A DNA stretch of 64,000 bases, taken from positions 58,043,159 through 58,107,158 of the forward strand of contig OX031059.1 of assembly GCA_943736015.1 (NCBI GenBank). Reading direction: 5' to 3'. This DNA is from Tridacna crocea. Taxonomy: Eukaryota; Mollusca; Bivalvia; Cardiida; Cardiidae. How positions within the stretch are numbered: the first letter of the stretch is position 1; every line of letters starts with the position of its first letter. Positions 40,524-51,733 of this stretch are shown one piece after another. A program made the translations under genes and the position numbers. The notes under the pieces were generated by a model, which saw nothing but the letters and a program-made list of their open reading frames with translations, searched no databases and was not told the DNA's origin.

Positions 40524-40981
40524 TTAAAGGTGGGTATTTAGATTATTCACATCTCACCAAATTGAAATGTATACATATCACTGAAAAAAAAGCAAAGTAG
40601 CCTATTAAGGTAGCTTTGGATTTCGCGCCAGAAATCAAAAACACATTGTGGGAATGTCAAGCGACTGGCAAGTGACTAATGACGCTTAAATTCCATAGCA
40701 TAACAAACATGTAATTGTTTTCCATAATGTTTTCCTCGGACGCTGTACGTTTGAAGCTTCGTCTGTGTATATCCGGTATGTAAATGAGCGAGTTGCTCAT
40801 GTAAAAATAGATCGTGATTCCCGTCGGCGTCAACCTGGGCCGTAGTAAATCTCTAATTTCTCTTGTTGTTGGATGGTTTTCGACTACTGGGATTTTATGA
40901 ATGAAAAATTAAAAGGCTTTGGGGTTATGAGGATGACTTTTTTGTAAAATTTTCGTCTCAAAATCTGAAGGTTCACCTTAA
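40524..40981 (-). mobile_element. TTAA-D element, internal deletion
   Basis: TTAAAGGTGGGTATTTAG to CTGAAGGTTCACCTTAA, 458 bp, about 85 bp shorter than the copy at 45929. TTAA at both ends. The preceding 40376-40523 is unassigned. Confidence 0.85.
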
Positions 40982-41090
40982 CCCTTCACCAGAATTCTTA
41001 AAAAAAAAGATTTCTTGTCTGACTCTTAGATTGCAAAAAATTAAAATCTTTCAAATAATTGATCGTGTCTCTAGGTACGTATCTCAGTGT

Positions 41091-41309
41091 TTAAACTTAA
41101 ACCTAATTTTTACGACCCAGAGTAAGAAGCTTTCTGAAAACATAGTGGGAAAAGGAGAAAATGCTGGTTACCAGCATTTTCTCCTTTTCCCACTACGTTT
41201 TCTACTCTTCTAAAGTCAAACTTCAAATTTCGATTAACATTTATTTTGACGTCTGCAAATGCTTTTAATTTGGCTAAGCCTAATTTTTTTTTCGTTTGGT
41301 TAAGAGACA
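41091..41309 (+). mobile_element. PalA MITE copy with paired arm change
   Basis: TTAAACTTAAACC to CGTTTGGTTAAGAGAC. Left arm has CATAGTGGG and right arm CCCACTACG where CATTGTGGG and CCCACAATG are usual; the central change is matched in both. Confidence 0.88.
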
Positions 41310-41397
41310 ATTCAAGAAATAAAATTGTCTCTCTGTACAAAAGAATGCTGGAAGGTATAACTTGATAAAACAAGCTTTTCCAATATCTTCCATCCTT

Positions 41398-41590
41398 ATA
41401 GTTTGCAGATAATAAATTCAATGTGTTTCAAATGATGGGCTTTATTTTAAGACGGGTAAAACATTGTGTTAAAAGGAAAATGCTGGTTACCAGCATTTTC
41501 TTCTTTTACCACAATGTTTTCATAAGCAAATTATCTTCACGTTCTTTAAAACATGGGAATATTCAGTATTTTGGTGCAGGATTAAATAAA
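41398..41590 (-). mobile_element. PalA MITE copy, diverged
   Basis: Starts inside the element at ATAGTTTGCAGATAAT. Core AAAATGCTGGTTACCAGCAT. Ends TTTGGTGCAGGATTAAA. Confidence 0.8.
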
Positions 41591-42295
41591 AAGAAGCTCC
41601 GTTTTAAAAGGTCAGGAACATGCCGACCTTCGAGATGAATCTCAGAAATGCTCGTGATTCAAGAATATGTTCTATTATTGCTTTAACCAGTCTTATTTTT
41701 AGAATCCAATTCACGAGCTATATTAGTTGTAAAAGGAAATTGCAATTTTACTGGCCACTTTCAATTATCCGTCTTTCAATGCACGCAAATTTGATAATAC
41801 ATTCAATTTTATCGGCCTTCGCCTGCTCATGATGGGTATTGTAACGACCAATAACTTTGCTGGTGTGTTTCACTTATTTAGCGATTTATTTATACCTTTT
41901 TAGGACTTTGACCCAACTTCACAGATTAACTTGAATTTCATACTTTACTCAAATCCACTAACGGTGTCTGATATGAGTTTGTTATTTATTGTTTGAGACC
42001 CATTTCACCAATATTTAAAGAGTATGTAACGTTTTCAAAACCATACTTTACATATCTTTTCAGACTCAACTTAGCAAAATTAACGGACTTGACTAAGCCT
42101 ATTATTTTGTGGAGCTGAGACAGTTATGTCGTGTCAGCTCATGATTGGAGATTTCAAGTAACTTTAAATCTGTAACTAATAACGACAGTACAATGCGTCC
42201 TAATTGTGAAGTCACTTAAGTCGGGAAAAATACGCGTAAGTCCGTGCAAGGAATTTAGTAAAATCGAACGAGGTTCCATTTGTTGTACGAAGTGC
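41591..42295. other. Unassigned spacer
   Basis: No repeat or gene recognised. Confidence 0.35.
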
Positions 42296-42425
42296 TTAAC
42301 TCATCACCAAATGACAAAATTTTTGGCTTGCCCAAATCGAAAACATTTTCTCCTTTTCCCACAATGTTTTCTGAAGACCTCTTTTTCAGGGTCGTCAGAA
42401 GAGGTATTGTGTGGTAATGGATTAA
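42296..42425 (-). mobile_element. PalA MITE, 130-bp internal deletion form
   Basis: TTAACTCATCACCAAATGAC to GTGTGGTAATGGATTAA. Everything from AAATCGAAA to the right core arm is deleted, so the hairpin is gone while both TTAA ends are kept. Confidence 0.9.
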
Positions 42426-42800
42426 AACTTGGACAAATCTAGAACTCTGTCACCTGGTACAGGATATAACCTTTCAGCACCAATAACCTCGACCTCTTTC
42501 GCGGACTGAAAAAAATCTGCTTTCGCCTACTGCCCTTGAATTAAGGATTGCATGTCGACTGCATAATTTATTAAACACGATATATTATATTTCATGTGTC
42601 TATTTTTTAAAAATGTTTACTTGTTGTAATTTAAGCTGGGGGAATTATTTCCCCGTTACAGTGAATATTTTCCTCCTGCCTAAAATCTGGAACTACTTTC
42701 TTTTTTTGAAAATATCGGTTATTCGGTTAATTGACTTGAAATCACTAGTTTTAAAATTTGCATTCGTTGACAAAATAATCAGAGGAAATGTAATATATAA
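42426..42800. other. Unassigned spacer
   Basis: A short frame at 42613-42882 overlaps the hairpin that follows; no domain. Confidence 0.35.
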
Positions 42801-43054
42801 TTTATTTCATCAGCTTGTGGTTGATATGGGGAAATATTTGCCGAAAAAGGGAAAGGTATGCGAAAATAACGAGTGCCTTTAAAAAGGGAAAGGTATGTGA
42901 AAATAACGAGTCCCTTTAAAAAGGGAAAGGTATGCGAAAATAACGAGTGTCTTTAAAAAGGGAAAGGTATGCGAAAATAACGAGTGCCTTTACGCATACC
43001 TTTCCCTTTTTCGGCAAATATTTCCACATATTAACCACAAGCTGATGAAATAAA
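42801..43054. repeat. Inverted repeat enclosing a 37-bp minisatellite
   Basis: Left arm 42801-42862 (TTTATTTCATCAGCTTGTGG ... GAAAGGTATGCG) pairs with 42993-43054 in reverse, about 60 bp with few mismatches. Between them lie tandem units and the short arm join. Confidence 0.9.
42844..42991 (+). repeat. 37-bp tandem repeat, four units
   Basis: AAAAAGGGAAAGGTATGCGA starts at 42844, 42881, 42918 and 42955, with AAAATAACGAGTGCCTTT closing each unit. Two or three substitutions among units. Confidence 0.95.
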
Positions 43055-43867
43055 CTTTATTTCTCACGCATTTACGTTGACAACGTTCGAAGACATTGTG
43101 TAAAAAAAAAGAGCAGCTGCTTGTAACAGTGTTTTCCATTTCTGGAAAACGAGTTTATCTATTTCTGCAAAACGTATGCGTGTGATAAAAATAGTTATAG
43201 GTTTTAGCAGGTCTGAAATGACATTAAAGAAGCCATTTTTTCCGGTACTACTGTATACTCCCGTAGATTAATTATGAAAGGACGATGTTAATGCTAAATA
43301 ACGTTACATAAATAGTGTGGTCTGTCCGAAATCGCTGTTTAAAATTGTAGAGTGACGATTTAAGGCAATTCTGTCGAAGACTCATCTGAAAACATTTCTG
43401 TCAAAAGCCCAAAAGCATCAAGTGCTAAACCATTGTTTTTAACTCCGCTAAACTACGTGTTTCCGTCGGTCAGGCCACAATTTAACAATGTGTAAATCAC
43501 ATATTCAACTGTCAATTTAACAAATTCAACTATTTTGCCGGCATACGGCCCAATTACAAACTTGTCTGTGTTTAAAGTTTTGATGCAACCAACTCTGACT
43601 GCTTGAGACTCTACATACCATAAACTGCGCAGTTTGTATGACAACACCATAGAATTTCCTCGTGCAACAAAGGTGTAGTGGGTGGTTGTAAACAGCGAAC
43701 ATAGAAATTGTTAAAGTGGCCATGTGTACACGAATAAACATTTTTTAACCGTGAAAACAGTGAAGCAAAAGTTCTAATCACTAGAATAGGTCGGTCCTAT
43801 TAACTTTGCTTCTATGATATTTTCGAAAGTCACACCTGTTCCCACTGCTGTCTCAAAGGTACTTCTT
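43055..43867. other. Unassigned spacer
   Basis: A possible PalA core relic at 43080-43140 (GAAGACATTGTG, GCTGCTTGTAACAG). No gene. Confidence 0.35.
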
Positions 43868-44082
43868 ACGGAATGACAAGAAAGCAGACTTGCCTATTTT
43901 GAAAGCTTTGCAGTAGACAAATTACATATAACTGAAGTACTTAGGTTTGCATGAAATATGTAGAAAACATTGTTCGAAAAGGAGAAAATGCTGGTAACCA
44001 GCATTTTCTCCTTTCCCCACAATGTTTTCAAAAGCATTCTTTCCCTGGTTGTTAGAACTTGTGATTGTTTGATAAGGGGTTG
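43868..44082 (-). mobile_element. PalA MITE copy
   Basis: GGAATGACAAGAAAGCAG to TGTTTGATAAGGGGTT. Core centre GGTAACC with TTCGAAAAGG / CCTTTCCCC arm mismatch. Confidence 0.85.
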
Positions 44083-44760
44083 TTTGCCGAGCCCCCGTAG
44101 CTCAGTCGGTAGCGTGTAAGGACTTGAGAATAGGGGAGTCTTTGGTTTCGATCCCTGACTAAGTCATTTTCTTCCCGAGTATCGATGATAGTCATTGAAA
44201 AGTGATTACATTCTCTCTCACCGCTGGCAATGTTTCGACGATAGTCCTGTAGGACAGCAGCCAGTAGCTTGGAAAATATATTGTGCGGAGTACTGGTAAA
44301 AGAAACTCCAGGAAAGCATGGATAGGTGCACTGGCCCCCGCAATTTTCTGAAATAATGCATTATCTCCCGTTGGACGGCATTCTATAAATACTCATCTAT
44401 CTCATTTGGGCATACTGGGTACAGAACCGAATCACTTTCCTACGCGACAACCGTTTCTTTGAATTTCAAACTAAAATAAAGGTTTACTCTATAAAACGCT
44501 ACCTCTTGCAATTCACTCAGCTATGATCAGCCGGTTAGAGAAATCTGGAGCTAAAGCAGGTCTCATTTCTCCTCAAACATATTGATAAAAGCTATTTTCT
44601 ACATTGCTACTTTATAGAGCGTAATATTACAGTCAGCCCGCTTTCGGGGTTAGTGATGCATCATATAAGACAGGTCGAATCTTCGAAGAATATGACATGC
44701 GCAAACAACGGAAATAATGTTGAAAACATCGTTAAACACCATACAATCAGCCAATCATTG
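44083..44760 (+). mobile_element. SINE1 interrupted by an Oct-G element
   Basis: Head at 44089 with box A (TAGCTCAGTCGGTAGC, 44098) and box B (GGTTTCGATCCC, 44144); body with ACATTCTCTCTCACCGCTGG and GGAGTACTGG. At 44358 it stops in AAATAATG and resumes after the insert at 44720 with TTGAAAACATCGTTAAACACC and the AATCAGCCAATCATT tail. Confidence 0.9.
44359..44711 (+). mobile_element. Oct-G element, copy 1 (353 bp)
   Basis: CATTATCTCCCGTTGG to ATGCGCAAACAACGG, flanked by the 8-bp duplication AAATAATG (44351-44358, 44712-44719) inside SINE1. No strong inverted ends, no coding capacity. Confidence 0.85.
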
Positions 44761-45317
44761 ATAAGGAGTTGACCGATATAATAAAAATAGCAAGAAAGAA
44801 GTCTATAATTATGTGCCTGTTGATTCATTCTACGAAAGGTAGAAGATAATGGGCTTATAAGTTAAAATGCTAATAGGAAAGCTGACTAATTCCCCAGAAG
44901 AAAGCATCAAATTCAAAGAACCAGACAGATGGCCATTAAAATTGAGACGAAGCTGATAAATGGAAAAGACTGAGGCTAATAAATAGAACAGACTTATTCA
45001 ATCGGTAAAAGAAGACTCAGATTATTCCTACATATATTATTTTTCTTGTCAGAATCTTTCACGCCGTATCGGACAGTATACAGCAAGGGTACCTTTCAAC
45101 ATAGCAAGATTTGCAACAAGTATTTTTGAATTGAATATACAGACTCGTACGATCCAAATTTTACCAAAAGTTTTTAACTGTCTGAAAATTATGAAAGGAA
45201 ACGTGGTGACAAATGACTAAATTGTCTGAAAAAGAGCGTTTTTATTTCCTTGTGGTATTCAGAAGTAAATCAATTGCAAGTAATATATACATGATGGCTT
45301 GCAAGATGCGAAATGGG
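44761..45317. other. Unassigned spacer
   Basis: No repeat or gene recognised. Confidence 0.35.
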
Positions 45318-45548
45318 ACATTCGGACATCTTAGTAAAGTGTTGTCTAGGATCAGCCTGTACAGTCCGTGCAGGCTAATCCGAGACGACACCTTACGACT
45401 ACTTTAGATTTTGTGTTACAGCAGACTTGCACAAAACAGATAATAATGTATAACGGGTAAATGCCGTTTTGGATTAGTCTGCGAGGACAGTGCAGGCTGA
45501 TCCGAGACGACACTTTACGCAAATGTCCAAATGTCCTTTTCGCATGTT
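45318..45548. repeat. Hp-H hairpin repeat, two adjoining units
   Basis: GGATCAGCCTGTACAGTCCG / GCAGGCTAATCCGAGACGAC at 45350-45390, and a second hairpin GTCTGCGAGGACAGTGCAGG / CTGATCCGAGACGACACTTT at 45476-45525. Related single copies stand at 47.95 and 54.88 kb. Confidence 0.75.
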
Positions 45549-45604
45549 GCAGGCCAATATGAGACCATCTTGGACAGATTTATTCAGTTGGTAAATTCCT
45601 TTAT

Positions 45605-45728
45605 TATCCCTTCTCTTGGACGACAAAACATTAGACTTGGCCTAATAGAAAGCATTTGTAGTCGAAAAAGTAGATATGACATAAAACTGAAATATGTCCC
45701 TGGAAGTGTAGAAAACATGGTGGAAAAT
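45605..45728 (-). mobile_element. PalA MITE fragment, cut by TTAA-D
   Basis: CCCTTCTCTTGGACGACAAA to GTAGAAAACATGGTGGAAAA; it ends just before the centre of the core, where TTAA-D sequence begins. Confidence 0.7.
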
Positions 45729-45932
45729 GGGCGATTTGCTCATCTAAAAATAGAACGTGTTTCCCGTCGGTGTCGATCTGTGCCGTAGTACATCTCTAAT
45801 TTCTTTTGTTGTCCGATACTTTTCGGCTCCTGGGCTTTCATGAATGAAAATTAAGAGGCTTTGGGAGTATAAGGATGATTTTCTTGTATTTTTGTAAAAT
45901 TTTCGTCACAAAATCTGAAGGGTCACCTTTAA
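45729..45932 (-). mobile_element. TTAA-D fragment, left arm of inverted pair
   Basis: GCTCATCTAAAAATAGAACG to GGGTCACCTTTAA, in reverse. Its terminal TTAA (45929-45932) is also that of the next, oppositely oriented copy. Confidence 0.85.
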
Positions 45933-46462
45933 AGGTGGCCCTTTAGATATTGGGTCGAATTTTTTTCAAAAATGCAAAAAAAAAATCATCCTTGTACTCC
46001 CAAAGCCTTTTCATAAAACCCCAGTAGTCGAAAACCATCCAACAACACGAGAAATTAGAGATTTACTACGGCCTATAGGTAGATACCGAGGGGAGACATG
46101 TTCTTTTTTTAGATGCTATATTCTCTCATTTACATACAGGAATACAAAGACGAAGTTTCAAAGATAGATTCCGAAAAAGATATTATGGAAAATAACTATT
46201 ACATGTTTGTTATCTAATGGAATTTAAGCGTTATTAGTCACGTGCCAGTCATTCGACATTCCCACCATGCTTTATTGATTTTTGGCGCGAAATCTAAAAA
46301 TACCTTAATAGGCTACTTAGTCTTTTATGGGAACACCATAAAAAATGGAATTTTATGAGTCTTGATTATTGATGATTTGTATTATTTTTTTCATATAAAT
46401 TTCAGCGATATATATTTTTTTTAATTTGGTGAGATATAAAAATTCTAAATACCCACCTTTAA
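45929..46462 (+). mobile_element. TTAA-D element, full length (534 bp)
   Basis: TTAAAGGTGGCCCTTTAG to TCTAAATACCCACCTTTAA. It includes CATTTACATACAGG, GGAATTTAAGCG and TTGGCGCGAAATC. It serves as the uninterrupted reference for the copy at 30542. Confidence 0.92.
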
Positions 46463-46844
46463 CGCCCTTTGAAAATATTTAGATTGCATTATTTCATCAA
46501 AACAGGGCCAATCAACAAAACCAGGGCCAAAGCCTAAGGGCCAACATACAGTAATTACAAATCAGTTGACCTACTTGCCTGTTGTGACGGATGGCTTGTT
46601 TTTTTCTTCCACCATCTTGGAAATTAGACCTGAATTTATCCCCCATGGCCTAATTCACATTTTCATCACAGTACTTTGTTCTAAAGACAAATTATTAGGA
46701 AAAAAAACAAGAGCTGAATAGAAGATAAACTTGCACTTTTAAGTAATTGGGTGATTTCATTTTGAGTATTATGCATCGTCCCATGGTATTGTTCCCTGCC
46801 ATCTAGGGTTTTGTCAATCCTTGGCCAAAGAGACAGATACAGTA
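46463..46844. other. Unassigned spacer
   Basis: No repeat or gene recognised. Confidence 0.35.
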
Positions 46845-47670
46845 CTGGTTGTACGGCCAGGTGGCGGAAATTTGGAAACTTGCTCACGGCTGTGGTGAAT
46901 CATGTTTGGCTCGGTGTGCCCGGTGTTTATTGAACTGCATTTTTAACATTCCAACTTTTGTTAAGGAAATTTTTCTTATTTTTTTTTTTGTTTAAAGAAT
47001 TGAGTAAGAAGTAGAATTTTCCTTCTGAGTGCCCCAAATTAATGGAAACTGGCGTCACTGGGAACTGACGTCACTGAAACTTTGGTAACACGTGCTAAAA
47101 CGAGCAGCATGGCACCTAATCTTGATGTTAAGGTAGTGGACCCGTAATAATTCTAGTGCAGCATGGCATAAAATTTCTTGACCACTGATAAAGACAGATT
47201 TATATACAGATATAATATTTTTGCACATATTTAACCGACCAGAAATTCCTTTGATGTCTATCTTCAAATTATATATTGATACTTTTGTTGGTTTCCAGAG
47301 AAGGGAGGTAATTATCACATCTCTTTGTAATGAGAATAGAGTGGTTTTAGATTTATAAATGATAATTCCAGGAAGGACAAAAATGAAAAAGTGGCTCGGT
47401 GAAAGTAGTGCAATGATACTCATTTTTAATATTTGCAAATTTTGTAGGATAATGATATAGTGGAAATAGCTGTTTGTTATTACGGGTCCACTACGTTAAT
47501 CTTGATCGACGCCGCCATTGTGGATGTTGTGTCGATAGTGTAGTCATGTAAGCTGTGCACCCGGTAGGGAAACTGCTTTTACGCTGGTTTTGCCAGTGTA
47601 AATGATATATATGCTTCGGGCAAATTATCCAATCAGATCATGAGAAATTTCTTTGCAGTATGGTAATAGG
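46845..47670 (+). repeat. HpE copy 2, with half hairpin and TTAA-C insert
   Basis: Only the left hairpin arm remains (GGTTGTACGGCCAGGTGG ... GTGAATCATGT, 46850-46905). The tail with GAGTGCCCCAAATTAATGG and a CRE (47066) follows, is broken by TTAA-C at 47128, and resumes at 47500 with TCTTGATCGACGCCGCC and CCAATCAGATCATGAGAAAT. Confidence 0.85.
47128..47499 (-). mobile_element. TTAA-C element, complete (372 bp)
   Basis: TTAAGGTAGTGGACCCGTAA and TTACGGGTCCACTACGTTAA are inverted ends of about 15 bp. The empty HpE paralogue near 62205 reads TTTATGTAAATCTTGATCG where this copy has GATG, insert, then TTAATCTTGATCG, so TTAA is the duplicated target. Confidence 0.95.
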
Positions 47671-47937
47671 TTAAGATCAGACAGCGTAGAATGTTCTTTC
47701 TGAACATTGATGACACTGTCCAATAGTTTGAATCATATTCCGCTCAAAATAAGCTCAAAATTGTTATCTGGTAGGTGCAGTCAATTTAATAACTTATCAA
47801 GTGAACGATGCCATGAGCTTTCTTGAGCTAGTGAGGATGATTTAGGTCACTACATATACTGGTACAGCCACTATTGAAATACTCGTTGACAATATCAGTC
47901 ACACAGTGTACAATTAATTGGCGTCCAACACGCTAAA

Positions 47938-48022
47938 AGGAGCATTCGGACATTTGCGTAAAGTGTCACCTCGGATCAGCCTGCGCGGACTCCGCTGGCT
48001 GATCCGAGACAACACTTTTCGT
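47938..48022. repeat. Hp-H hairpin repeat
   Basis: ACCTCGGATCAGCCTGCGCG / GGCTGATCCGAGACAACACT form a hairpin about CGGACTCCG. Confidence 0.75.
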
Positions 48023-48028
48023 TTTTGA

Positions 48029-48262
48029 GGTATTTGTCGAAGACAATACCACTATGAGTTTAATATATAGAATTTTTAAGACCACGTATCGTATTTTGTG
48101 CAAAGCCGAAGGAAATAAACCCAATTATACTCATTTTTTTTTTTCAGGCAAATGATCGAGCTTTTCCGTTGCACTCATATAATTATGTAACTGGAAATGG
48201 CATGTTAAAATACAATGGGTGAGGCCGTCGATCGTGGAAATACCAATTTTCAAGATCAGACA
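48029..48262 (-). repeat. Repeat K, uninterrupted copy
   Basis: In reverse it reads TTTCCACGATCGACGGCCTCA, CCCATTGTATTTTAACATGC and on to CATAGTGGTATTGTCTTCG, aligning across the insertion site of the LTR element without a gap. It thus gives the empty-site form of 34019/40172. Confidence 0.85.
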
Positions 48263-48469
48263 GCACGTTCTCTGACCTAAAAAGCCTCCTATTTTTGCCA
48301 ATGACTCTAAAAAAACTTTAAAGACTTGTAACCATGTCATAGTGTCTCTACTCCTTTGATTATAATATTGCAATCTAGCTTGCAGCAGAATAGTTTTGTA
48401 CAATGGCAAACATGCAATGTCACTTGCCTATTTTTGTTATAACTTGTATTCCCGAGAGCATCCGTTCTA

Positions 48470-48696
48470 TTTACCCTTCTCCAGATGACAAAATGTTAGC
48501 CTTGTCCAAATTGAAAGCATTTTAAGACAATTTCAGTGTGTTTTAAATGATGCAATCTTGTCTTGATGAGGTAGAAAAACATTGTGGAAAAAAGGAGAAA
48601 ATGCTGGTTACCAGCATTTTCTCCTTTTCCCACAATATTTTGAAAGGCCTCCACTACATGGTCATGAAAACCCGGATTTTTTTGATAAAGGGTTAA
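48470..48696 (-). mobile_element. PalA MITE copy
   Basis: TTTACCCTTCTCCAGATGAC to TTTGATAAAGGGTTAA. Core centre GGTTACC; left arm has a lengthened A run. Confidence 0.9.
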
Positions 48697-49704
48697 ATGA
48701 GGCAAAGTTCGATAGCTAACTCGCTAGTGCATCAAGGTTTGAAATTAGGTCGTTTTTAACTATCGCATATTTTTATTGTTCCTTTTATGTCACATTTTAT
48801 AATTTTTTAATCCAATGCCCTCAATCATTCCAGAGAATAAACTGTTTACATGTGACATAATTTTTTTGGAGATAAATTACGACAGACAATAAAGTATGTA
48901 CTATTCACGGGTAGGAAACTTCATTTTGATACTAATGTTCGACAGGATTTTTCAATAGTGACAATACCATTCATATGTATGTTCATAATTCGGTCATGTT
49001 CCATCTAACAAAAGTAACACAGTTCGGACTACTAGGTATTAACGGGAAAATAAAGCCTACTTCCCAGGTAAATTTTTGCAGAAAACTAAATATTTGAAAT
49101 GATGCCCTCACCAATCGGTGCCGACCCACTTATTCAGAACCGACCCGCATAATCGGAGCCCTCCTTTATATTCACAATTTATTTTTTCCTTTCTTTTTTC
49201 GGTTCTTTACCAGTAGTGATGTAACATCTAAAGACATTACTTCACACTTTTGGGATAACAAAACTCTATTTTCATGGCCAATTATATGGCAATAACAGAC
49301 TAAATTTAGGTCCGTGACGTATTATTTTAGCTAAGGTGAACACACTCCACAAAAATAATTCAGACAACATCGTACACTTAATACAATTTTCCGAAGTGTA
49401 GAAAACACGTTGAAAGGCCAGAGCATTGCATACCATTCTCCTTTTTTGGAATTTCAAAGCCATAAGAACACACGATTACAAATAATTACAAGTTTACCTG
49501 TTTTTTTTTTTTTAAATTGTTTTTCAGCCGACTTCTTCAGAAACAGGAGACCAATACAACATTTTCTCGTCAGAGCCATTGGCTCTGAATCTGAAGATTC
49601 CTACCCGTGTATTTATGTAAAGCAACTAGGTCAGCGACATGTCACGAAATTCTAGAAACGATGCAGTTCGGACTTTAAATAGTTAAGGCATGTTTATTTT
49701 TGTT
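48697..49704. other. Unassigned spacer
   Basis: A decayed PalA-like piece at 49395-49460 (AGTGTAGAAAACACG, CATTCTCC). Nothing else recognised. Confidence 0.35.
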
Positions 49705-50680
49705 TATTATTTCCCCCCCCCCCCCCGTAGGCGGAGGGATAAAGTTTTAGCGTTGTCCGTCCGTCCGTGTGTCCGTCCCGACAAATATCTTCAAAATACC
49801 ATTGGACGGAATTTCTAGAAACTTTATATACATGTACAATGACCCATTCTCCCAAGACGCTTTTTTGTTTTGTTTTTTAATTCGATGCAAAATGGCCGAC
49901 TGAGAGCGATTTTAAGTTTCACTTAAGTTACAGTTAAGTACACTTTTGGTGTTTGGAGTCTTGTCTTCAAAACTATACAAAGTTTTTACATTGAACTTGT
50001 CACATCTGTCAACCTCCATTAGGAAATGCAGGAAAAAAAGTTTCATCTACATTTACAGTGCAACACCACAGTTATTTGCCCTTGTTTTTGTAATAAGGTG
50101 TCATGGAAAAGGGGGGTTTCATGTTAGATTTCATTCCATTTCTTGTGAAGGCAACTCCTTCCACATTTTTTGATGGAATTGAATAGAATTTTGACAGAAT
50201 ATTTCTTGTCATGTGACCTATTACATATTGTCAACATTTTGCGATTTGTAGCTGCGTCATGAAAAATGGGGGCTTCATGTTTTATTTCATTTTATGTCTT
50301 GTGAATGCAACTCGTCCCATATTTCTTGACAGAATTGAAAAGAATGTTTCTCATCATCTGACCTATCGCATATTCTTAAGGTTTTGCGATTTGTAGCTGC
50401 GTCATGAAAAAAGGGGGCTTTATGTTTTATTTCATTCTATTTCTTGTGAAGGAAACGCCTCCCACATTTCTTGGCAGATTTGAATGGAATTTTCACATTT
50501 TCATGTGACCTAACACAACGCATCCCACATTTCTTGGCAGATTTGGATTGAATTTTCACATGATCATGTGACCTACGGCATATTGTCAAGGTTTTGGGAT
50601 TCGTAGCTGCATCATGGAATAAGGGGGCTTCATGTTTTAATTTCATTTTTCAGCAGAATCTCTTCAATTACTGGACATAT

Positions 50681-51112
50681 CTCAAAAGATTTGGATGAGA
50701 TTTTCACAGATCATGCGACCTAGCACATGTTGTCAGGGTTTTGCAATTTATCACTGTATCATGGAAAAAGGGGAGTTCATGTTAAATTTAATTTTTTATC
50801 AGTGTATCTCCAACTTTTGCACATATTATCATAGAACTTTATATTTTTATTGCTTGATCAAAGCCAGTGACCAATGAGTCAATCGTGCATTCGTCTCTCA
50901 AAAGATTTGGATGAGATTTTCACAGATCATGCGACCTAGCACATGTTGTCAGGGTTTTGCAATTTATCACTTTATCATGGAAAAATGGGAGTTCATGTTA
51001 AATTTAATTTTTTATCAATGTATCTCCAACTTTTGCACATATTTTCATAGAACTTCATATTTTTATTGCTTGATCAAAGCCAGTGACCAATGAGTCAATT
51101 GTGCATTCGTCT
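50681..51112 (+). repeat. 216-bp tandem duplication
   Basis: CTCAAAAGATTTGGATGAGA starts at 50681 and 50897, and the two 216-bp units differ at only about eight sites. A recent duplication within SatJ3. Confidence 0.95.
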
Positions 51113-51364
51113 CTCCATGCATCTGTCTGTTCGTAAACCTTTTAGATCACAAGTACTACCATATATCCATCAGCTACCCAGGCAGGTGCTACAAATTTCA
51201 ACACTTTAGTCTCTAGCTACCTGCTTGAAATGGCAGCAGTGTGGCGGCTTCTATTGTGAGAGGGATATCTTCTAAAGTCCTTGACAAAAATTGATGAAAT
51301 TTCATGCATGTTTTCCATTGGATAGTCCATTGATACATTTTTTCCACACATATATGAAATCCTG

Positions 51365-51483
51365 AAATGAAAACAAATAAAGGAAATATACATAAAACCC
51401 CCTTTTTCCATGACATGTCATTATATATGACATGTCATGGAAAAAGGGGGTTTTATGTATATTTCCTTTATTTGTTTTCATTT
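51365..51483. repeat. Perfect 57-bp inverted repeat, 5-bp loop
   Basis: 51365-51421 is the exact reverse complement of 51427-51483, around a TATAT loop. The arms hold the CATGGAAAAAGGGGG motif of the SatJ3 units, so this is an inverted junction of the array. Confidence 0.97.
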
Positions 51484-51733
51484 TATGAAATGCCGAGTTC
51501 TCTTAAAAGGGTACTTAATGTATAATCCTGTTATGGACCTCTTTTATAAATCCTGTGCCATGGAACAAGGGAGCTTAATGTATAACTTCATCATGGACCA
51601 ATAACAAACAGGCCACACGTACATGCAAAACACAATACCTCTTATACCTTTGGTGGGGGATATCATTTCAACGAAATTGCTTGTTAGTTTAATTATTATT
51701 GGTTTTCCAACGCGGCCAGTTGACTAATCGTTG

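Larger units (their letters stand above)
49705..51620 (+). mobile_element. SatJ3: satellite-bearing repeat
   Basis: A 15-C run then GTAGGCGGAGGGATAAAG and GTCCGTCCGTCCGTGTG begin the repeat. Inside, GTGACCTA..CATATTGTCAA and GTAGCTGC.TCATG.AAA.GGGGGCTTCATG recur at 50214, 50359, 50570, 50717 and 50933 with steps of 145-216 bp. Similar in plan to SatJ1 and SatJ2; the right boundary is not clear. Confidence 0.6.

Noticed and set aside
42844-42991. CRISPR array
   Set aside because: 37-bp units are contiguous with no spacers: a minisatellite.
44093-44160. tRNA gene, from box A and box B
   Set aside because: Continuous with a SINE1 body and tail also found at 15.0, 32.6 and 58.2 kb; no acceptor stem pairing is evident. 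The same applies to 24341-24390 and 58201-58260.
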